Of a stretch of DNA of 6,371 bases, positions 1 through 5,736 are shown in pieces. The DNA lies in contig JABDQK010000184.1 of the NCBI GenBank assembly GCA_013042255.1, positions 1-6,371 on the forward strand, written 5' to 3'. A model generated the notes under the pieces. It saw nothing but the letters and a program-made list of their open reading frames with translations, was not told where the DNA came from and did no database searches. The translations under genes and the position numbers were made by a program. Origin of the DNA: Flavobacteriaceae bacterium (GTDB taxonomy: Bacteria; Bacteroidota; Bacteroidia; Flavobacteriales; Flavobacteriaceae). The stretch's first letter is position 1. Every line of letters starts with the position of its first letter.

Positions 1-803
1 CCAACCATGATATAATCCAGACCAATACCCAAGTTGGGCAGGCCTTTTTTTAATGCCGCCTGTTCTGATGCTTCCCCTGCTTTAACCCTCAATTCTTCCG
101 CATAGACCAGTGGATGGACCGCATTAATAGTATCACGTAAAGAGCCTATGTCCACGGGTTCAAGAGTCAGAGAATCAACTATAATAATTGGGTCTTTTTC
201 ATTACGATTCAGCAAGGCGTTGAAGCTTTCCAGTAAAGGCTTTTCCTTCTTTCTGAGGATTCCCAGCTTTGTCTTCGCCTCTTTTAAAATGATGTCTACC
301 CTCAGAACATCCACCAGGGTCCCATTTCCATTTTTAAATTTGGAATTGGATACCGTCTTAAATGATTCAAGTATTTCTACATTTCTTTCCTCCAGTTTAC
401 TCAATTCCCGGATTTCATACAAGGGGTAATAAACCTTAGATAGTTCATAATACAGCTTGTTCCTCGAATCTAAATAATCCTGGTATTTCGATTCCGCTAT
501 CAAGCTGGCGGCATCACCCTGGGCTTTCAGCGTACCAAACCACGGGAACATCTGAGATAGTGAAAAGCGGGCCTGTTGAGGCCCCACACGGGTTTCAACC
601 ATTTGCCCGAAGGCACTAACTGAAAGAGAGGGATCAGGCAGACTTTTAATCTGAGTTACCTGCTGCAATGCAGCCTCAAATTCCCTGTGCTGAGCTAGCA
701 GGCCCGGATTGTTCTCTGCGGCAATTTTAAAATAATCGTCCAGGGTCTGCGCCTTTAGGCCGGTAGCGAACAAGATGAAGAATACGATAATAACTTGCTT
801 CAT
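1..803 (-). CDS. TolC/CusC-family outer-membrane efflux channel, partial (C-terminus beyond left edge)
   Basis: Outer-membrane and periplasmic-tunnel component of a tripartite metal efflux pump, working with the RND pump encoded just upstream. The visible 267 codons start with a signal peptide (residues 1-18, hydrophobic VIIVFFILFATG, likely cut after LKA). An N-terminal TolC-type repeat follows: LDDYFKIAAENNPGL at 21-35, LPDPSLSVSAFG near 55-66, SQMFPWFGTL at 83-92, and then long helical stretches (about 95-200) rich in Lys and Glu. A second helical repeat seems to begin near 229 (VHPLVYAEELRVKAGEA). The SQMFPWFGTL type of motif is common in CusC/CzcC-like proteins of Bacteroidota. The start ATG follows the pump stop codon by one base (TAA-A-ATG) and no Shine-Dalgarno sequence is seen, so translational coupling is likely. 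Family proteins are usually about 400-450 residues, so roughly a third is missing. Metal specificity is inferred from the neighbour only. Confidence 0.9.
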   Translation of the reverse strand, partial: MKQVIIVFFILFATGLKAQTLDDYFKIAAENNPGLLAQHREFEAALQQVTQIKSLPDPSLSVSAFGQMVETRVGPQQARFSLSQMFPWFGTLKAQGDAASLIAESKYQDYLDSRNKLYYELSKVYYPLYEIRELSKLEERNVEILESFKTVSNSKFKNGNGTLVDVLRVDIILKEAKTKLGILRKKEKPLLESFNALLNRNEKDPIIIVDSLTLEPVDIGSLRDTINAVHPLVYAEELRVKAGEASEQAALKKGLPNLGIGLDYIMV

Positions 804-804
804 T

Positions 805-3800
805 TTAGGCTATTTTTTTGATTTGATTCTTAATAACGGTCTCTCTCCAGAAAGCCTGAAGTACGGGTACAACAAACATGGTCATAATCTGAATTGCCAT
901 TCCCCCAAAAGTGGGTATAGCCATAGGGATCATAATATCGGCCCCCTTGCCCGTTGAAGTAAGCACCGGAAGTAAGGCTATTATAGCCACAGCGGCCGTC
1001 ATCATAGCAGGACGTACCCTTTTCTTTCCGGCTTCAAGAACAGCGGACCTCACCCCTTCTATTGTTTTTGGATCTTTTTCCTCAAAGACCTGATGGATAT
1101 AAGTTCCCATGATTACACCATCATCAGTGGCAATTCCAAACAGGGCAATAAACCCAACCCATACAGCCACACTCAGGTTGATGGTCTGCATTTGAAACAG
1201 ATCCCTCATATTCACTCCCGATACAGAGAAATTTAGGAACCAGTCCTGTCCGTATAACCACAACATAATAAACCCACCGGCAAAGGCCACAAAAACCCCT
1301 GAGAAATGAATGGAGGAGGCAATCACCGTTTTAAACTGGAAGAAGAGGAGTAGGAAAATAATAATCAGACTGATCGGAATCACTATGGCCAGCCTGCTCA
1401 CGGCACGGATCTGATTTTCATAGCTCCCTGAAAATTTATAACTGATACCCGCCGGTACCGTTAATTCTCCAGTATCAATTTTTTGTTGAATAGCTTTCTG
1501 GGCATCCTCTACTACGGTAACTTCAGCAAAACCGTCCTTTTTATCAAACAGCACATATCCCACCAAAAAGGTGTTTTCGCTTTTGATTGCCTGCGGCCCC
1601 TTCACATATTCAAATTCAACCAGCTGGGAAAGCGGAATCTGGGCTCCAACCGGTGTTGGGATCAATATTTTGCGCAGGGCTTCAGGATTATCCCTCAGCT
1701 CCCTGGGATATCTCACCCGTACCGGGAATCTTTCCCTTCCTTCAACAGTGGAGGTGATTTTCATCCCGCCAATGGCCGTTTCAATGCTTTGCTGCACATC
1801 TTCGATAGTAAGGCCATACCTGGATATTTCATCCCGATTGATATTTAAATGCAGATAAGGTTTACCTACGATTCGATCGGCAAAAACTGCTTCCTTTTTT
1901 ACAGAGGGCACTTCCTTTAAAATTGATTCGAGCTGCATTCCAAAAGCCTCTATCGACTTCAGGTTAGGGCCGTACACTTTAATTCCCATGGGAGCGCGCA
2001 TTCCCGTCTGCAACATAACCAATCGGGTTTCAATAGGCTGTAATTTAGGAGCAGAGGTCACTCCGGGTATTCTGGTAACCTTTACGATCTCATCCCAGAT
2101 ATCATCTGGTGATTTAATATGAGGCCGCCAATTCCTGTAGAATTTACCATTCTCATCTGCAAGCAGATCCTTCCGGGAAATACCTCTAGCCAGAGCCTCT
2201 TCATTTGTAAGACTGTCCTGATTTATGGTAATATATCGATCTTCCCTGTCTACTTTAAATCTGACCCGTCTCCCGTCCTCATTCAGGATAAATTCGGGTT
2301 TGTAATTGATGATATTCTCAAACATGGAGATTGGAGCCGGATCCAATGCAGTTTCGGCACGTCCAAGCTTGCCAACTACCATATCCACTTCGGGAATATT
2401 CCCCACCAGCATATCGATTTGCCCAACTACCTTCCGGTTGTATTCTATCCCCGAATGGGGCATGGAGGTAGGCATGAGCAGATAACTGCCCTCGTCCAGC
2501 GAAGGCATAAATTCAGATCCGATGCCTGGAAATAGTTCTGAAGCTGCTGTCCAGCCAGAAGTCTGTCGCACATTATTCCAGCCGATGGATTCCAGTCCCT
2601 TCGCCATAAAACCAAAGGTGGAATTGAAGCCAAGCCAGACCAGCAGGCCAAAGAAAAGAGTGACTGCGGGAATAAGCATAAACTTCCCTTTATTCTCCAG
2701 GCACCACTTTAAAACGGTTTCGTAAAAATGAACGATCGCGAGGAGGGCAGCCAGGATGATCCCGATGAGGAACAACACAAAGATGAAGTTGATAATTGTT
2801 CCATTCTGAGGCCCAAGGGGCAACCATTCTTCAGACAGGAAAAAGGAAGCGATAAAAATGGTGAGACCCAGATTGATATAGGTGGGATAAGCCTTATACT
2901 TCTCGGGCCACCTGGGTTCGAGAAGGTTATTAATGCCTATCAACGTAAGGGCAATGGGCAGAAACATGGAAAAGTAGATTGAAAAAAGGATTCCCGACAC
3001 TATGAGTAGAACAGACCAGAATCTTCTTACTCTCTGTTTGTTGTAGTTGATTCCAAAAATAAAATGCGCCAGGGCCGGCAGTACTACAATCCCCAGGATA
3101 AAAGCACTGAGCAAGGCAAATGTTTTTGTGAATGCCAGGGGCTTAAAGAGCTTTCCTTCTGCCGATTCCATGGCAAAAACAGGGATAAAACTAACTACTG
3201 TAGTCGCAAGGGCTGTAGTAATCGCTGAGGCAACCTCTACTGTGGCCTTGTAAATGAGTTGCATCAACTCTTTTCCCTTCACCCCTTCATTTTCAGGCAT
3301 CTCCAGATGACGAATGATGTTTTCCACAAAGACAATACCCACATCAACCATTACCCCGATTGCAATGGCAATTCCTGAAAGGGCTACCACGTTGGCATCC
3401 ACACCTGAATATCGCATAACGATAAAGGTCATCAGTACTCCTATAGGCAGGAGTCCGGAAATGATAAGCGAAGCCCTTAAATTGAGAACCAGAACAAGCA
3501 CAACGATGATACTGATCAAAATTTCATGAGACAGAGCATTCTCAAGAGTACCAATCGTTTCCTGTATGAGTTGTGTCCGGTCATAAAAGGGAACGATGGT
3601 AAGTTGACTTTCAACCCCATTTGCCAGTGTTTTTTTAGGAAGTCCGGGAGCGATTTCCTTAATTTTTTCTTTGACATTATTGATAACGGCCAAAGGGTTA
3701 GAACCATAACGAGCAACTACCACACCACCTGCAACTTCTGCCCCTCCTTTATCGAGCACCCCTCTGCGTGTAGAAGGTCCCAGGCTAACCACTCCGATGT

Positions 3801-4632
3801 CCTTGATACGCACAGGGACGTTATTCTGTACGGCTACCACTGCCTTTTCTATATCGGATGTGTTTTTGATATACCCAAGTCCCCTTACCAGATATTCGGC
3901 CTGATTGATCTCGATAGTCTTTGCACCTACATCTTTGTTTGAATTTTGTACCGCCTGCATTACACGGTATAGTGGAATATTATACGCCTTAAGGGCATCG
4001 GGATTTACATCGATCTGATATTCCTGAACAAAACCACCTATTGATGCTACTTCTGATACGCCTTCTACAGCACTAAGGCCGTATTTTACATAGAAATCCT
4101 GTACACTTCTGATTTCCTGGAGATCCCAACCGCCCGTTGGATTGTTATCCTTATCCCGCCCTTCCAGGGTATACCAGTAAACCTGACCCAGAGCGGTGGC
4201 ATCCGGACCTAATACAGGAGTGACGCCCTCGGGGAGGATACCTGCCGGCAAGGCATTTAATTTTTCAAGGATTCGGGAACGCGACCAGTAAAACTCGGTG
4301 TCTTCATCAAAGATGATGTAAATACTCGAAAATCCGAACATGGAAGAACTTCGAATGGTCTTTACCCCGGGGATTCCGAGTAAGTAGGTGGTCATCGGAT
4401 AGGATATCTGATCCTCTATATCCTGGGGTGATCTTCCGGGCCACTGTGTAAGGACTATTTGCTGATTCTCACCAATATCGGGAATTGCATCAACGGGCAC
4501 AGGGTCTTCAGGTAAAATTCCCGTATCCCAGTTAAAAGGAGAGGTGATGATACCCCATGTGGTAAGGGTAATTAGCAAAAGAACAGTTACCAGTTTGTTC
4601 TCTAAGAAGTATTTTATAGTTCTATTTAACAT
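805..4632 (-). CDS. cusA: CusA/CzcA-family heavy-metal RND efflux pump, probably Cu(I)/Ag(I)
   Basis: Inner-membrane proton-driven pump, 1275 residues. TM1 lies near residues 12-30. The porter domain follows (IPDIGENQQIVLTQWPG at 50-66, SSSMFGFSSIYIIFDEDTEFYWSRSR at 95-120). TM2-TM6 span about 368-525 and include the TM4 signature GIAIAIGVMVDVGIVFVEN at 420-438 with D430. The second half has TM7 near 650-669, the second porter domain, and the last TM block from about 1078. Three methionines match those that bind Cu(I)/Ag(I) in E. coli CusA (M573, M623, M672): M720 in EGSYLLMP, M770 in PAPISMFE and M873 in RLVMLQTG. This favours copper/silver over zinc/cobalt. The protein is about 230 residues longer than E. 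coli CusA, with extra blocks near 530-635, 671-703, 780-835 and 1128-1150, as seen in the long Bacteroidota forms. The start codon lies in the arm of a structured element (4628-4738) and has no Shine-Dalgarno. The symbol is by similarity; exact substrate untested. Confidence 0.93.
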   Translation of the reverse strand: MLNRTIKYFLENKLVTVLLLITLTTWGIITSPFNWDTGILPEDPVPVDAIPDIGENQQIVLTQWPGRSPQDIEDQISYPMTTYLLGIPGVKTIRSSSMFGFSSIYIIFDEDTEFYWSRSRILEKLNALPAGILPEGVTPVLGPDATALGQVYWYTLEGRDKDNNPTGGWDLQEIRSVQDFYVKYGLSAVEGVSEVASIGGFVQEYQIDVNPDALKAYNIPLYRVMQAVQNSNKDVGAKTIEINQAEYLVRGLGYIKNTSDIEKAVVAVQNNVPVRIKDIGVVSLGPSTRRGVLDKGGAEVAGGVVVARYGSNPLAVINNVKEKIKEIAPGLPKKTLANGVESQLTIVPFYDRTQLIQETIGTLENALSHEILISIIVVLVLVLNLRASLIISGLLPIGVLMTFIVMRYSGVDANVVALSGIAIAIGVMVDVGIVFVENIIRHLEMPENEGVKGKELMQLIYKATVEVASAITTALATTVVSFIPVFAMESAEGKLFKPLAFTKTFALLSAFILGIVVLPALAHFIFGINYNKQRVRRFWSVLLIVSGILFSIYFSMFLPIALTLIGINNLLEPRWPEKYKAYPTYINLGLTIFIASFFLSEEWLPLGPQNGTIINFIFVLFLIGIILAALLAIVHFYETVLKWCLENKGKFMLIPAVTLFFGLLVWLGFNSTFGFMAKGLESIGWNNVRQTSGWTAASELFPGIGSEFMPSLDEGSYLLMPTSMPHSGIEYNRKVVGQIDMLVGNIPEVDMVVGKLGRAETALDPAPISMFENIINYKPEFILNEDGRRVRFKVDREDRYITINQDSLTNEEALARGISRKDLLADENGKFYRNWRPHIKSPDDIWDEIVKVTRIPGVTSAPKLQPIETRLVMLQTGMRAPMGIKVYGPNLKSIEAFGMQLESILKEVPSVKKEAVFADRIVGKPYLHLNINRDEISRYGLTIEDVQQSIETAIGGMKITSTVEGRERFPVRVRYPRELRDNPEALRKILIPTPVGAQIPLSQLVEFEYVKGPQAIKSENTFLVGYVLFDKKDGFAEVTVVEDAQKAIQQKIDTGELTVPAGISYKFSGSYENQIRAVSRLAIVIPISLIIIFLLLFFQFKTVIASSIHFSGVFVAFAGGFIMLWLYGQDWFLNFSVSGVNMRDLFQMQTINLSVAVWVGFIALFGIATDDGVIMGTYIHQVFEEKDPKTIEGVRSAVLEAGKKRVRPAMMTAAVAIIALLPVLTSTGKGADIMIPMAIPTFGGMAIQIMTMFVVPVLQAFWRETVIKNQIKKIA

Positions 4633-4738
4633 AATTTAAGTGTGGGTATTGAATCTCCAGTGAAACTTCAATAACGCGGGCATTAAATGCCGCGTACCAT
4701 GCCCAACAAATTGGGATGGCAAATACTTAAATTATGTT
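4628..4738. repeat. 111-base cloverleaf-like inverted-repeat element between the small protein gene and cusA
   Basis: A perfect 14-bp inverted repeat (AACATAATTTAAGT at 4628-4641, ACTTAAATTATGTT at 4725-4738) encloses three hairpins in close succession. The first is 4647-4673 (7-bp stem, 13-base loop). The second is 4675-4694 (4 bp, one bulged base, 4 bp, 3-base loop). The third is 4697-4719 (4 bp, one bulged base, 5 bp, 4-base loop). Only one and two bases separate the hairpins, so the whole can fold as a four-way junction. The second and third hairpins share a design: a 4-bp base stem, then a single bulge (G on the plus strand, C in the minus-strand transcript). The element fills the whole gap between the two genes and its closing stem contains the cusA start codon. 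It may be a leader RNA structure controlling cusA or a small mobile or REP-like element. The structure is seen in the sequence; the role is inference. Confidence 0.65.
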
Positions 4739-4739
4739 T

Positions 4740-5153
4740 TTAAATCAGAAATGTCTGGTCCATTAGCTGGACGTCCCGTATGAGAAGAGGGGGCGAATAT
4801 TCCTTAAAAGGGATGGATTGTTTATCAACCTCATTGAAAAAATGAGTGTAAACCAACAAAAAAGATATAATCAGATTTTGCTGTTCAAAAGAGATATCTG
4901 AGGCTACGGAATGCAGATCATCCTGACCGGATACTACAACTTCCACGTCTGAACAACAGTGGTTTTCAACACCCATGAGATCATCGGAAGTTGTCCCGTC
5001 CATTGCCATGCCACAGTCATCTGCCTGTTGGAAGAGCTTAAAATCAACGAGGGAATCTCCACAAAAATGCATGTCCATCGAAAAGGACATGGTAGAGAAC
5101 AAGACCATAAAGGCCAATGTTAGAGCTCCTATTTTATGTCGACGTGAATCCAT
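4740..5153 (-). CDS. HYC_CC_PP-type small exported protein, probably metal-related
   Basis: A 137-residue protein with a basic N-terminus (MDSRRHK) and one hydrophobic stretch (residues 8-25), giving a signal peptide or membrane anchor. Just after it comes MDMHFCGDSL (H29, C31), then C47, HCC at 65-67, and a C-terminal stretch YSPPLLIRD (PP at 121-122) ending in QTFLI. The order HFC ... CC ... PP, the length and the closing residues match the family named HYC_CC_PP, found in Bacteroidota. Its function is not established. A second hydrophobic stretch lies at 93-105. The paired His, Cys and Met residues and its place as first gene of a copper-type efflux operon suggest metal binding or handover outside the inner membrane; that is inference. 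The start is chosen because the signal peptide begins there. AGGGA lies only two bases before the ATG, too close to serve as a normal ribosome site. The gap to cusA is 107 bases. Confidence 0.8.
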   Translation of the reverse strand: MDSRRHKIGALTLAFMVLFSTMSFSMDMHFCGDSLVDFKLFQQADDCGMAMDGTTSDDLMGVENHCCSDVEVVVSGQDDLHSVASDISFEQQNLIISFLLVYTHFFNEVDKQSIPFKEYSPPLLIRDVQLMDQTFLI

Positions 5154-5168
5154 TTCCCTACAAAACTA

Positions 5169-5202
5169 CAAAATTAATGGTTTTATTGTCCTGATTAACA
5201 AA
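5169..5202 (-). promoter_or_regulatory. Candidate Bacteroidota-type promoter of the metal efflux operon
   Basis: Read on the minus strand, TTTG (5202-5199) is followed after 22 bases by TAATTTTG (5176-5169), which fits the TAnnTTTG -7 element used by Bacteroidota sigma factors. A second match, TAGTTTTG, lies at 5168-5161 but lacks a well-spaced upstream element. Transcription would start about 10 bases before the ATG of the HYC_CC_PP-type gene, giving a very short leader. The match is to a degenerate consensus, so it is a prediction only. Confidence 0.5.
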
Positions 5203-5229
5203 AGTTTACAGGGTGGATTACTGTAAACT
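5203..5229. promoter_or_regulatory. 9-bp dyad, candidate operator upstream of the metal operon promoter
   Basis: AGTTTACAG (5203-5211) and CTGTAAACT (5221-5229) are perfect reverse complements separated by nine bases, with half-site centres 18 bp apart. The dyad directly abuts the upstream side of the predicted -33 element. That is a typical place for a dimeric activator or repressor, perhaps metal-responsive. The TACAG/CTGTA core recalls TACA/TGTA half-sites of CopY/BlaI-type operators, but the spacing is wider than in a cop box. No regulator gene is present in the window. Confidence 0.45.
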
Positions 5230-5255
5230 CCTTTATTCTCAATTAGTTAAAGGGA

Positions 5256-5271
5256 ATTATATGCATATAAT
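5256..5271. repeat. 16-bp perfect palindrome in the divergent region
   Basis: ATTATATGCATATAAT reads the same on both strands with no spacer. It lies 27 bases to the right of the 9-bp dyad and could be a binding site for a dimeric regulator. Its very high AT content makes chance occurrence more likely than for a mixed sequence. Confidence 0.35.
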
Positions 5272-5537
5272 GAATTCAGGAAGCGAAAAATCAAAAACCA
5301 AAAGTCATATAAATAGAGTAGAGAAAGTTTATTATCGCAACTATTGAAACACTTTCATATCAAAGTCAGACATATTGTTCTATTCAAAGTCGATTTGATC
5401 AGAAGGTGTTTTATTTTGTGGAAATTACCAATAACTTATGCTTTTAGTTTTTCCCACACATTCTGGCATACATTTCCTGTAGTTTGCGCAGTTTTATAAT
5501 GCATTCACAGTTATCCCCATATATGATAAATATCAGG

Positions 5538-5566
5538 TTTGTGTAGGACAATACGGCATATCTTTG
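5538..5566 (+). promoter_or_regulatory. Candidate promoter reading toward the PAS/LOV gene
   Basis: TTTG (5538-5541) is followed after 17 bases by TATCTTTG (5559-5566), an exact fit to TAnnTTTG at the short end of the spacing allowed in flavobacteria. It would give a leader of roughly 160 bases before the ATG at 5737, containing the perfect hairpin at 5613-5630. No better candidate was seen closer to the gene. Confidence 0.4.
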
Positions 5567-5612
5567 ATAGACGTGCGTGCTGTAAGTTCTTTCTATCTTA
5601 ACTGGAAAATAT

Positions 5613-5630
5613 TGCTCAGGTTCCTGAGCA
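5613..5630. repeat. Perfect 8-bp hairpin in the predicted PAS/LOV leader
   Basis: TGCTCAGG (5613-5620) and CCTGAGCA (5623-5630) are exact reverse complements around TT; a 6-bp stem with a GTTC loop is the likelier RNA form. It is not directly followed by a T-run (TTTT appears only at 5641-5644), so it is a poor intrinsic terminator on the plus strand. A protein-binding dyad or a leader hairpin are the alternatives. Confidence 0.4.
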
Positions 5631-5736
5631 GGACAAGACCTTTTAGCTTAATAGAATGATCAGGTGATGGCTGTCAGTTTAAAATTATCTGTTTAATATC
5701 TAAATGATTACCCTCGAACTCTAATTAACACCTCCA

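Larger units (their letters stand above)
5154..5736. other. Divergent intergenic region without a convincing gene
   Basis: This 583-base AT-rich stretch separates the leftward metal operon from the rightward PAS/LOV gene. No ORF longer than about 30 codons with any recognisable content was seen in it on either strand. It holds a candidate leftward promoter with an adjoining dyad, a 16-bp palindrome, a candidate rightward promoter and a short perfect hairpin, each listed separately. There is also an 8-base direct repeat TCAAAGTC (5360-5367 and 5384-5391), which may be chance. Nothing else stands out between 5290 and 5535. Confidence 0.6.

Noticed and set aside
148..429. 93-codon plus-strand open frame
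   Set aside because: It is antisense to the TolC-like gene, Ser/Phe-rich in the manner of a shadow frame, and has no ribosome site or family resemblance.
2119..2535. 138-codon plus-strand open frame opposite the pump gene
   Set aside because: It lies wholly antisense to the well-supported cusA frame, and its translation has no recognisable domain; the same holds for the other open frames within 805-4632 on either strand.
4624..4742. Integron attC site reading of the 4628-4738 element
   Set aside because: ATTTAAC at 4624-4630 fits the RYYYAAC box, but the other end (GTTTTTA) does not fit GTTRRRY, the fold has three separate hairpins in place of one long bulged stem, and it sits inside an apparent operon.
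5261..5347. 28-codon plus-strand ORF (starts MHIMNSGSEK, ends YYRNY) preceded by AAAGGGAA
   Set aside because: Too short and without any recognisable content or promoter; its start lies inside the 16-bp palindrome. A basic small peptide cannot be excluded, but conservation would be needed.
5495..5500. TATAAT hexamer as a classical sigma-70 promoter
   Set aside because: No -35-like TTGACA at 16-18 bases upstream (ATTTCC instead), and Bacteroidota promoters use a different -7 element.
5613..5644. Intrinsic terminator at the 5613-5630 hairpin
   Set aside because: The stem is followed by GGACAAGACC before only four T residues, and there is no gene upstream on the plus strand to terminate.
5154..5736. 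tRNA, riboswitch or CRISPR in the intergenic region
   Set aside because: I found no tRNA-like cloverleaf with a conserved T-loop, no known riboswitch core and no regularly spaced repeats.
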